Positions 11,938 through 21,423 of a DNA stretch of 64,000 nucleotides are shown piece by piece. Origin of the DNA: Styela clava. Its lineage: Eukaryota > Chordata > Ascidiacea > Stolidobranchia > Styelidae. The number at the start of each line of letters is the position of its first letter. Position 1 is the first letter of the stretch. Location of the stretch: positions 23,241,395 to 23,305,394 of the forward strand of contig NC_135250.1 in assembly GCF_964204865.1 (NCBI RefSeq), read 5' to 3'. Below the pieces are notes generated by a model. It saw only the letters and a program-made list of their open reading frames with translations, made no database searches and had not been told where the DNA came from. The position numbers and the translations under genes are program-made.

Positions 11938-12975
11938 TAGGGATGGGACGAGTCCGGCATTACATAGATTCGACGAAACCGAGGAATAGGTCAAGGACTC
12001 GAATCGAATCTGCCGAATCCGTGATGTCATAATGGAAAAGCAGAAAAACGTGTTTCTGACCATGCTACAGCATCGTGCGCTCACAAACTTACGTCGTAGC
12101 TCATATTTTTTGCCTAATGGTTCCGCAGATAGCTGTTGAATCATTTTAAATATATATTTTTTCTCTTTTTTGGCAGCCATAATACAAACGTAAATGTGGG
12201 TCAATGTGCGCCTTGGCTGTGAACTGGATTTCCAGCCCACCACCTCGCGTCAATTCTGGGCGGCTATTCAGAAATTTTTACATGATGTCAATATGAAAAA
12301 AAAAAAGCTTTCGACTACAATGCTTTCCCATAATTCCAGATATTTCTAGCTGTAAATTTACTATGTCATGTGCGCATATGGTAGAGAAATGCCACTAGTC
12401 GTCAATACAATATGGTACATCTGCTTGCAATTTAGTACTTCAAGTAAACGTTCTAAAACTCTCCATGCTTTTCGTTGCTTTTTTAGCGAAAGGATTGCAC
12501 GCAATAAACTTAATTTAAAAGAGGTATTGATGAGATTCCACATTGGGTTGATCCAGAGCATGTTTCATATTTACGTGAATCAAAAACCCAAAAATATTGC
12601 AATAACACATATTTTATTGTGTACCACATGTATACCAAAAAGAATAGAAAGTTTGAAGGCGAATGGCGCAACATCTTTGTCATAAGCGATCAATAGTTTT
12701 TAACTTGCGTTATATTATCTGGATATCTGTCGTCGTTTTATTAGGAGTGTTTATAATGCACACGAGGGATATTGTTACAGATCTAACCTTGAATTTTAAC
12801 TAGTTAAGTTATGTAGTGGGATTTATAGAGGCAAAAGTACAAACATAGGCGTAAATTAGTAAAAACAGAATTGATTATGGACTTGGTAAAAATGACGTGG
12901 ACTCGAAACCGAATCAGAGTCCAAAAAATGCCTGGATTCGACTCGAATCCGAGTCCGAATCCCGGCCTATCCCTA
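11938..12975. mobile_element. hAT-like MITE nested in module P (copy 2)
   Basis: Second copy of the 1-kb element at 5271-6261, at the orthologous position of the duplicated unit. The left end is TAGGGATGGGACGAG. The right end GGCCTATCCCTA gives the better inverted match TAGGGATAGGCC. The flank after it is GTAAGTAG (12976-12983). Being in the same site in two units, it inserted before those units were duplicated. Confidence 0.72.
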
Positions 12976-14460
12976 GTAAGTAGTAAGACCGTTCATTTTT
13001 GGAATGTCAATGGGCTGTTGATTTCTGGTAATGGTGTTGCATAGAAAATAATCAAAATACTATTTTAGCAAATGAATTGCCAATCACAATAGTATGCGAA
13101 AAATCAACAATTTGTGAATATCGAAATTTAGTAAAATATGGATATAATAGTTAAAAGTAGAAGTACTATGCGTTTAATTTTCAAATGTTAACTGATAGAA
13201 ATTTAAATTTATTGAAAACAAGTGAAAGAAATGATTTATTATTGTATGAACACATGGATGATCTCATACATAGATCAATCATGATGTGACATTTTTTATG
13301 CAACACCAGCTTTGATGAATATATGGGAGGATTCAAATGTCCAAATTTATGCATCATTTTGATTTAATTCATAGATAGATAGTGAATAGAAAAGTGCCAA
13401 AACACCACTTCGTTGTCTGATTTTCTATCTAAATTAACTACCGTAAATCGATCAATTATTGGTAAACATATATAAAATGTGTGCACGAATTGGATGACAA
13501 CTGTATGATAATATGGATTAACTTATTTTCAATTGACATATATTATATTATATATGATACAAAACTCCGGTGATGGTATGGTTTTATATTTTAATTGTTA
13601 CATATAATATTTGAACTTGTGGGGAATGTGTTTGAAATTATAAAACTGTTTAATTTGGGGCAACTTATACTTATTCGACACTAAAATCTCTATACGAAAT
13701 AGAGGTAAGATTGGGCCAAAAATTTCGGCCCGACCCAAGCCCGACTAATTAACTGGATTTGCAGGCCTGAAGCAAACCGAAAGTTCCTATTTTATTTAGG
13801 AGTTAATCGAATTGTCGTTGCAAGAGTTCATGAGGCAACTTCTGTTTTTTTGCAAACATTGGTCTCTCATGGCCAAAACAGGGCCGAAATGCCTCATTAA
13901 AAAAAGTCAGTGATAGAGAAGCCCGACCCAAACGTAAGGATTGATATTTCAGGCCTGACCAGTCCCGAATTTCGGGTTGGCTTAGGCTTCAGATCTTAGC
14001 TTTAATATGAAAATTCAGTTTGGCGTTGGAATTTTTGGCGAGAAAAAAAATGTCATAGTCAAGTTGATTTTTTACAACCGGTAATATATTCAACAGACAC
14101 AAATGCAAAAAACATGCGAAAGAGTAAAGAATATTATTCTACTGGCAGACTGGGAAGTGAAGTCGCGGGGAGATTTGATGGTGGGCCTGTTATCCAACTA
14201 AACCTAATTGAAATTATGATCATCTGTAGTGGGCTGGACATTGGAAGACTGGAGAAAAAAGATGATAAAGATCAGGTTTAGACAGGCTAACGACGGAATG
14301 AATTCCATTAAACATTCGTTGTTTAACATGCCCATATAGAGTATGATACCAGTACTCATATATGAAATAACAGAATTAGAATGAAACATATACTATCATA
14401 AGCTAGCATTTGGATAGGCGCATTATACTGCAATATATATGAATAAATAGAAAATAAAAC
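12976..14460. repeat. 5' spacer of K3, containing the empty site of the Zisupton-like element
   Basis: Paralogous to 34007-34409 plus 47560-48301. At 13406-13413 it holds a single CACTTCGT where the other copy has a 13-kb insert bounded by two CACTTTGT. It also has the GGCCCGACCC-rich repeat (about 13704-13999). No gene is seen. Confidence 0.75.
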
Positions 14461-14734
14461 TATGTTGGAGTGTCAGTTCAGGTTTTTAGGCTTCGAAACA
14501 TCTCGAGAACAAACCAAATTAAACTATTATTATTACATGATACCGGTACTTGCATTTTACACTCCACAAGAGAATTGTATTTTCAGACATATGGACTTGA
14601 TAGGTGTATTTGATGTTCTTGGTACAGCAACGTTTATCTGTTATGTTGCCAATTCAACAGTTGGTTGAACAAATTTTAAGTTTTTCTGTTTTGCTCAGTT
14701 CGAGCAATTCTGGTATATTTAGGATGGTCTAGAT
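14461..14734 (+). repeat. Type A 5' leader of K3, first part
   Basis: Conserved with 7361-7620 and 48302-48555. A 68-codon open frame (14462-14668) is not conserved in the K2 copy. The hAT insertion at 14735 interrupts the leader. Confidence 0.55.
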
Positions 14735-15049
14735 CAGGGGTGGGCAAATTACGGCCCGCGGGCCGGAACCGGCCCACCTGTGCCCGCTGAAATTATGACC
14801 ATAGTTTTTAGGAATATAAATATTCGTTGAAAATATCGATGATATAAATTGAAACTGATCGTCGGCTAAAGTAAATATCGTATTTCATCTCGTATTATAA
14901 GCACCTGAATATGATGTGCAAAAATCATCCATCTGAATCATTTGAGTCATTGAAAAAACTTAAGCTCCTGATATATCAGCATTTGGGCAAATTTTTTTGT
15001 GCGTTTGTGAACGCCCCAACATATGTTCTTTCCTTTTGTCTAATCTAGT

Positions 15050-15858
15050 ACAACGATTCTCAAAGTAGGGGCAAAAGAGAATAAAAACGGAGCGACAGGG
15101 GGCAATTGCGCATTCTCGGTGAGTGAAATTAATTTAAAAACACCGATTGTTTTCCTGACGTGGGTATTTAAGCCGAGAGCATCGAAATTATGTCGGTTAA
15201 CTAAGTTATCTTGAAATTTTCAATCGGAAACTATTGCTTAGTCCAGCGGTTCCAAAACATTTTGTTTGTGCGGCGCCAGTTTACTGCATTAGAGTTATAA
15301 AGCTTTTACTTTATCGTATTAAATTGTACTGAGACTTTGGGATTTTGCAAACGGTGATATCCTAAAATTATCTTAAACTAAAATTCAGATTGTAGTATTT
15401 CAGAATAGTGAAATTTCCATTTATTGTAACTAGGCGCAACGGCGATTCACGTTGAAAATAATTGAATTAATATCGCGAGACAATTTTAATGCTCTTATCG
15501 GCCATGAACTGTTTATTTTACGCAACAGAAAATCATCGTCGGTGACAAAGTCGGCAATTATAATGAATGTCGTAAGCGCGACGACTCGTTTCCCCTGTGA
15601 ATGTACTGAAAATATAGTAACCGCAATCTGACATTTTTGACGAAGTATAATTGTTGATTCTTTCATTTCTAACATCATATTTGATGGTAATAATGATGAT
15701 GATTTTAGATTGTACCTGACTAAAATTCCTCCATCTCATTAATATTTCTTAATTGATTCGCAATAAATTTGTTTGTAACTTGATGTTTTGTTGTAGTTTT
15801 TGGGGGCGATGATGACGTTAAAAGTACAGTATGGGGCAAAAAAAGTTCGAGAACCACT
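15050..15858. mobile_element. Probable nested hAT-like element
   Basis: The left end reads CAACGATTCTCAAAGTAGGG. The right end, on the other strand, reads CAGTGGTTCTCGAAC, an imperfect inverted match typical of hAT ends. The flanks TCTAGTAC and TCCAGTAC could be an 8-bp duplication with one change. A second hAT-like left end (CAGCGGTTCCAAAAC, 15244) lies inside, so the true left boundary is uncertain. Confidence 0.4.
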
Positions 15859-15905
15859 GTCCAGTACATGATTTACAGTACTTGAATTATTCTGTCTGTA
15901 CTCAT

Positions 15906-16115
15906 GACATTTTCCATGTTCTTTCAACGCTAATATTTCAATGTTATTTACTATATCCCCTGCTGCAAATACCTGATGCTTTACATCACTTAAACTCGAT
16001 TAGTGAAACGGACATTTTCCATGTTCTTTCAACGCTAATATTTCAATGTTATTTACTATATCCCCTGCTGCAAATACCTGATGCTTTACATCACTTAAAC
16101 TCGATTAGTGAAACG
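15906..16115. repeat. Exact 2 x 105-bp tandem duplication inside the hAT
   Basis: Two adjacent copies, 15906-16010 and 16011-16115, both starting GACATTTTCCATGTTC and ending TTAGTGAAACG. No difference between them was seen, so the duplication is recent or an assembly artefact. The period is a multiple of three, so the small ORF across it stays open, but nothing suggests it is coding. Confidence 0.85.
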
Positions 16116-16265
16116 GAAAGGCGATTGACTAATGACTGATAGACTTGCGAGTTGCGAATTTGCAAATAAACCGTTTTTAATCATATTGAGTTTTGATCAT
16201 CCGGCCCAGTAATCCAGTCTATTATCCGCATCCGGCCCCCTCAGAAAAGTAATTGCCCACCCCTG

Positions 16266-16446
16266 GTCTAGATCATGCAGTTGTACTTGGTGATGGAAAC
16301 TTTTTTTTGTAATTACTTTGACTGTAATGTCTCATTAATTTACTGTATCTTTAAATTAATTATTTTTTCCCATTGTTTAAGGTCTTTTTAATACTAGTAG
16401 TAGTATCGTAAAATTCTTTATAAAATCAAACCAAGTCATCTCAGAA
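16266..16446 (+). promoter_or_regulatory. K3 leader: conserved AG acceptor-like site and TATAAAA
   Basis: Downstream of the hAT, the leader resumes with a T-rich tract ending CATTGTTTAAG|GTC (AG at 16380-16381). A TATAAAA word and the CTCAGAAATGG start context follow. The arrangement and spacing match K2 and K5. Confidence 0.45.
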
Positions 16447-18078
16447 ATGGAAGAAAAAATCAATACAGATTCTAAAGAACATGCTGTTGAAATTTTACAA
16501 CAATTAAATGAATATCGTAAAACTGGATGTCATTGTGATTTCATGATCAAAGCTGGATCTGAGGAACTGCCTGTTCATAAGAATATTGTGTCGGCAAGTT
16601 CCAATTATTTTAAAGCAATGTTATCTCATGAAAATGTTGAAACAAAATCTGGTGTTGTTGAAATAAAGGAATTTGATGGAGTTTGTGTTAAAAAATGTGT
16701 TGATTTCATTTACACTGGGGATGCTTATGTTGCCAAAGAAAAACGTGAAACACTCATGGATGTCGCTCACATGATGCAGCTGCAAAGACTTTGTGATAGT
16801 ATTGCAATTTTGCTGGAAGATGATCTTGATCCTAAATCGTTTTTTCAAACTAAAAAAATTGCGAATAGGTACAACTGTAAACAACTTGAGGAAAAATGCA
16901 ATCAATTTGCATTGCAACGTTTTAGGGAAATTGCCAAGTCTGATGAGTTTATGGATCTTGATAAAAAATTTATTTCATTTCTGATGGAATCAAAGGAAAC
17001 AAAAGCAAAGGAAGAAGTGAAATGTAAGATGTTGTTAGCATGGACCAAACACGACATCGGAGAAAGAAAAGAATGTTTTCTTAGTTTGGTGATGAAATTT
17101 CAGTTGACAAAAATGACTTTGTCATATAGAAAATTTCTTGTGGAAAATGAACCACTGTTATTTGAATCTGCAAAATGTCTTCGATTATTGACTTTGTCAG
17201 TTTTTGACAGTCATGGAGATATCAGTTCAAAAGATGTCAATTTGACAGAGAATAAACAGCTTGTTGTTTTTGATCAAACTTCTCAAAGAATGCATTCTCA
17301 TGATATTGATGATAAAACATGGAAACCAATGCAAACCATAGATCAAGCAATTATACAGAATACATTATATTCTGCTGTAGTGATGGAATCTTACATTTAT
17401 GTGATTTGTGAAAATGGATCGTTTTATAGACTTGAATATGCTGAATCAAATGCAAAGTGGGAACAAATGACAAATGTAAGTCTTCAGTATGCATGTGTTG
17501 TTGCACTTGCTGGTTTTGTTTATGGTATGGAGTATCAGAGTTACTCAAACAATATGGAAAGATATGATCCATCAAATAATAGATGGACCAGACTAACAAA
17601 CAAATCATTGATTCTATATGGAGAATCTTTGGTGGCTGCTGATGGAAAGGTGTTTTGTATTGCAGGATATTCTAATCAGCAATGTCGAGCAACAAACCAA
17701 GTTGAGATTTATGATCCTGTCACATCAACTTGGTCAATGGATAATAGATCATTGAATGAAGTAAGATATTGTGCTACTGCAACAGCAACAGAGGAAGGAA
17801 TATATGTTATGGGAGGTTATAATATTAATAGTAATACTACTAATAGTGTTGAATTTCGTTCATCTGCAACTAAAACCTGGATGATATTAGAACCAATGAG
17901 AATTGCCAGATATAACTTCGGTAGTTGTGTGATTGATGACATGGTTTATTCCATTGGTGGAAATGGAAATCCTGCAAATATAGAGGAATATGATCCTGAA
18001 ACAAAAGAATGGAAAATTATTGAAACCATTCAAGGAAAAAATGTAACTCCACTGGCTACCGTTGCATTTTTTATGTAA
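16447..18078 (+). CDS. K3: intact BTB-BACK-Kelch protein, 543 aa
   Basis: Reference copy for the array, uninterrupted and intron-less. Approximate layout: BTB/POZ residues 25-130 (DFMIKAG...VHKNIVSASS...CVDFIYTGDAYV); BACK 135-240 (QLEEKCNQFAL...MLLAWTKHDI...LVENEPLLFES); Kelch propeller 270-540 with paired-glycine or equivalent strands at about 319-324, 405-408, 453-458 and 501-505. KLHL proteins usually dimerise through BTB, bind Cullin-3 through BTB/BACK and present substrates on the propeller; this role is from family knowledge. Length is near the usual 550-650 aa. The face residues are unusual among its sisters: Glu322, Tyr391-Gly392, Tyr441-Cys442 and Tyr489-Asn490-Phe491. It also has Cys at residue 28, where the sisters have Arg. 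The start is chosen by conservation and an A(-3)/G(+4) context. AATAAA lies at 18163-18168. Confidence 0.93.
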   Translation: MEEKINTDSKEHAVEILQQLNEYRKTGCHCDFMIKAGSEELPVHKNIVSASSNYFKAMLSHENVETKSGVVEIKEFDGVCVKKCVDFIYTGDAYVAKEKRETLMDVAHMMQLQRLCDSIAILLEDDLDPKSFFQTKKIANRYNCKQLEEKCNQFALQRFREIAKSDEFMDLDKKFISFLMESKETKAKEEVKCKMLLAWTKHDIGERKECFLSLVMKFQLTKMTLSYRKFLVENEPLLFESAKCLRLLTLSVFDSHGDISSKDVNLTENKQLVVFDQTSQRMHSHDIDDKTWKPMQTIDQAIIQNTLYSAVVMESYIYVICENGSFYRLEYAESNAKWEQMTNVSLQYACVVALAGFVYGMEYQSYSNNMERYDPSNNRWTRLTNKSLILYGESLVAADGKVFCIAGYSNQQCRATNQVEIYDPVTSTWSMDNRSLNEVRYCATATATEEGIYVMGGYNINSNTTNSVEFRSSATKTWMILEPMRIARYNFGSCVIDDMVYSIGGNGNPANIEEYDPETKEWKIIETIQGKNVTPLATVAFFM

Positions 18079-19354
18079 AATTGACTGTTCTTATCAGTTG
18101 TTATACCTTTGTGGCATCATTTATTCCTATTATTCATCAACTAAAATTGAGTAGTAGTAAAAATAAACCTCTGTTGTTGATTTGATCATGAAATTTCTAT
18201 TTCAGCGCATTTCACTATTTATCGAGCATAACCATGGCCAAGAAATTTGACTTCGAAGAGTTGATTTAAATTCATTATGCTTGAAGTAGTATCTATCTAA
18301 TTTTCTATTGAATTTTTTTTACCGAATAGTTCACTATTTCGAATACATTCGAAATTATTATTTTCGAATATGAAATTTCGAATACATGCAAAAATGAATT
18401 TAAGTAAAAAAGCATATTTTAGGGCAGGAAGGAATCTGCATACAATAAACAATGGAATAACTGTTATCTACAACCTGTCTATTTACCAGACATTTCATGT
18501 CCACCGATTGCCTGATATTTTACGAAAATACGAATCAAAAATTGATAATAATCGGGCAGTTTACTACACATTTTATGTCCGCAGATTGCCACGTTTTTTT
18601 TAGAGTATAGTAATTCCTTCTGTTTTCCAGTAAGTACGAAACTTCGAATCAAAAATTAATTATAATCGGGCAGTTTTACACACATTTTAAGTCCGCAGAC
18701 TGTCCGTATTTTACAATAGTAATGCTTTTATTTTTTCGCAAGTAGGAAAATGAGAATCAAAGATTAGGTATAATTGGGCAGTTCACCACACATTTTATGT
18801 CTCCAGATTGCCGTGATATTTTAATATACGATAGCAATGCTTTTATTTTTTCGTAAGTCAACGCAACCACGGTTTATGTTGAACAGAATTAAATTAATAC
18901 GGCAAGGCCTTTTAATTGCTGGTATCTAAATATTTTGCGCAACAGAAAATCATCCTAGTAAAAAAGATGATACTTTTAACTATCATTATCAAAATCGGTT
19001 CCAAAAAACTATATTTTCTAATAACTCCAAATGACTAATTTATCGGGTATTGTAACAATTGTGGCTTTGAATAATTTTAAATTTTCGACGTGAAGGTAAT
19101 AAATGTATAAATTAGCGGCAATGCCAATCGTGCAACAGTATGAGGCACACGCTCGCACAGAAGATCACAATCAAATAAAGTGCCGGTCCTACTTCATCGT
19201 GATTACAATACGATTTCACTTAGAAGCGAAACACCTCGCTAATGGCGAAACGTGGCTACTATTCAGAATTATTGGAAAATCAGCCAAAAAGGTATTCGAA
19301 TACTTTGATATTCGAATGTTTTCGAATATTCAATTCATTTTGGACAACCCTGTC
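18079..19354. repeat. K3 3' flank with degenerate ~110-bp repeats and a hAT-like end
   Basis: This flank is unlike those of the other copies. At 18470-18860 a motif of about 110 bp recurs three to four times, recognisable by CGGGCAGTTTACTACAC and TTATGTCCGCAGATTGCC variants near 18553, 18667 and 18776. The interval is rich in TTCGAATA words and closes with TTTTGGACAACCCTG (to 19354), which on the other strand is a hAT-like CAGGGTTGTCCAAAA end. No matching left end was found, so the element is probably old or truncated. No gene is seen. Confidence 0.45.
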
Positions 19355-20065
19355 CTACATCTTCGATTTCATTTCTACATAGCATTTATTTTAACTGTCA
19401 TTATTTGATTCATGGTGTTTAAATCATTGTGTTATCTAGATTCTAGAGTCATGATCGTAATTTTTTATGTTGAACCTATCAGATTATTTCTTCACTCAAT
19501 TCTGAAATTTTGTGTCACAGATAGTAAGGTTTGTGTCAGCAGCGGTAACTCCCACTTTATTTTATTGCTTATGTGCATTAGCTTTTGATAAAGTCTTCTT
19601 AAGGTGATTATGAATATCTAAGATTAAAATAGGTAAAATAAAGAAGGCAATAATTGCAACCTGTTTTTATTATGTGTTTTTGATAACTGTAACTGTTCAA
19701 TTTGTAATTTTTTTTATATCTACTGCTTATGATAAAGATACATCAGTTTAAAATATCCAACATATATATATATTCTTGTTATGTCTGCTAAGATTAATAA
19801 ATTTAAAAGCACAAGGTGTTAAAAATTGTTGAAGTTTGGTTGCTAAAATGTTTAGAATAAACAAGAATTACAATTTTTCATTTTACTCGAATTTAATCTG
19901 TGTTATATAAGTTTGCCTTCTGATTTTAAAGTATTTTACCTTACAACTCCCTATAATATTATCAATTTAATTTTTTTCTCACAGATAACAAATGGTATAT
20001 TTTTGATAACATAGTTATTATCATCATGAGATGAGCTGAAAATGAAATCAACAATTCCTTACAAA
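19355..20065. other. Intergenic, nothing recognised
   Basis: AT-rich spacer with no convincing ORF, RNA gene or terminal repeats. Confidence 0.5.
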
Positions 20066-20790
20066 TGGCTTCATCGAATTTTGATATTCAAGGAACTTGT
20101 AAAAGTTTAACTCAAGTCATTGAAACCTGTGGTGTTAATTCACTCGGAAATATTTTTCAAAAAAAGATATTTTTATCAACAAAACACGATGAGACGATTC
20201 CTGTGACTGGATGGAGCAATGTTCCAACTTATAAATAGAATACAAATACATGGAGTGCAAGTTGAAGGACCAGATATGGTGGCTCTTGGAGATTTTCACT
20301 CAGATCTCATGTATTATCCTCAAAGATTAACCACAGAACCACATTCTGTGTTGTAAGCAACGATTCTGGTTCTATTGGACCGGACAAGAAGAAGGATAAG
20401 CAAAATCTGAATTATGCCTTGAAGAAGTTCTGTGATATTTTTGAGTTACCATTACCCAAACTTGATATCGTTTCAAGAAAATCACCTGGACATGGCAGTG
20501 ATATAGCAGATTATGAATTAGATGAAAATGGAAAAATGAGTTTGTCACCAAGTGGTCGTTTTCAGCTTCAAAACAAATTGAAAAAATTCCCAATTTTGCC
20601 AAATGGAGATGCTTATCTTCTTCCTATTTGTAGTTTTGAAAATGCTTTTTCGGTTCGTTTCTTACACAAACTTTCATCAAAATTCAATGGCAAATACCAA
20701 CATAAAATTGGAGAATTATGCAAGAAGAATGATATCTTGGGAAAAGTCTGTAGAATATTATTTGTACAACCGACGAATTCCCTGCACTGA
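20066..20790 (+). pseudogene. Decayed ORF of unknown family
   Basis: From ATG at 20066 one frame runs to TGA at 20788-20790 (about 241 codons) with two internal stops, a TAG at about 20236 and a TGA at about 20264. A second frame (about 20208-20356) also reads like protein (LDGAMFQLINRI, EGPDMVALGDFHSDL). The likeliest history is a real coding sequence with two compensating frameshifts. The last 124 codons are fully open (KKFCDIFELPLPKLDIV, SPSGRFQLQNKLKKFPILP). No introns are evident, so it may be a processed copy. I do not recognise the family. It lies between K3 and K4 and shares nothing with the Kelch genes. Confidence 0.4.
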
Positions 20791-21085
20791 AACATGGTTT
20801 TCATCCTAAGCCTCATCTATCTTTGAGGTTCATTGCTCATTACAGAAATATATTCTACATTTTCATGTTATATGCTCTGTCGTTATTTTTTAGGTTCAAT
20901 TTTGTATATGCATTGATTTACATTGTTTTTCTACTTGTCATCATAATATTCTTCAGAGCTTTGTTCAGTGAAGATTGATATTTTCCCTTTGATATGCATT
21001 TCCCTCCCTCCAGGTTCAATAGTTGACAAAATATATAAGACCGTTGCATTTGCTGAATCTTTTAATTTGCATATAAGAATAATAG
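20791..21085. other. Short spacer, nothing recognised
   Basis: AT-rich, with no ORF or repeat end that I can support. Confidence 0.4.
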
Positions 21086-21423
21086 GATAGGATTTACATA
21101 CTTATCCCGGGGGAGAGGAAAGCCGATAAGACGGCTTATCCATATGGCGAACCACGGCCTTTGTCTGGTTACCATTCCAAGTCGGGTATGGAATTAGTTA
21201 TACTGTATTATTTATTTTCGGAAGCATGGACTTGGTGGTGGAGGAAGCCGTAACCGACCAGCGGTTACATGAACCACCCAACGACGGCGAGGAGTCCAGC
21301 AATCCTCTCGCACATAACCATCCCTGCATGGGATTCGAACCTGGGAACCCACGCAGAGTAATTAGAGGTGCGGTGGCGAGCGTATTCCTAACGCTTAGTC
21401 CGTTGAGCCACACCGCCGCGCCA
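21086..21423 (-). mobile_element. tRNA-derived SINE
   Basis: Read on the minus strand, the head carries an A box (GTGGCTCAACGG, complement of 21400-21411) and a B box (GGTTCGAATCC, complement of 21331-21341). Their wide spacing fits a class II (Leu/Ser-like) tRNA ancestor. It is not a functional tRNA: the body continues for about 240 nt past the B box, through GGTGGTTCATGTAACC and CTCTCCCCCGGGATAAG, to a tail at about 21086. A short TAGGATTTACATA piece like its tail recurs near 48259. The body is far more GC-rich than its surroundings. Confidence 0.8.

Larger units (their letters stand above)
14735..16265. mobile_element. Non-autonomous hAT element, 1531 bp
   Basis: Terminal inverted repeats begin CAGGGGTGGGCAAATTAC at the left and, read on the other strand, CAGGGGTGGGCAATTAC at the right. 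The perfect 8-bp target duplication GTCTAGAT lies at 14727-14734 and 16266-16273. The K2 (about 7610-7632) and K5 (about 48555-48578) leaders show the unoccupied site GGTCTGGATCATG or its variant. Both features are hallmarks of hAT transposons. There is no transposase ORF. It contains a nested hAT-like piece (about 15050-15858) and an exact 105-bp tandem duplication (15906-16115). Confidence 0.9.

Noticed and set aside
14462..14668. 68-codon ORF upstream of K3, repeated upstream of K5 (48303-48509)
   Set aside because: The paralogous K2 leader has an in-frame TAA, and the conservation is that of the whole duplicated leader, not of codons.
16621..16917. Minus-strand ORFs of 60-98 codons within each Kelch gene (also 8721-8918, 17351-17608, 49656-49853 and others)
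   Set aside because: They recur only because the sense coding sequence is repeated; they have no independent features.
17410..17919. Diversity-generating retroelement acting on Kelch codons
   Set aside because: Variation is not adenine-restricted, there is no template repeat or dedicated RT near the genes, and the RTs present are ordinary LINE type.
21331..21411. tRNA gene on the minus strand
   Set aside because: A and B boxes are present, but the sequence continues into a SINE body and lacks a convincing closing acceptor stem.
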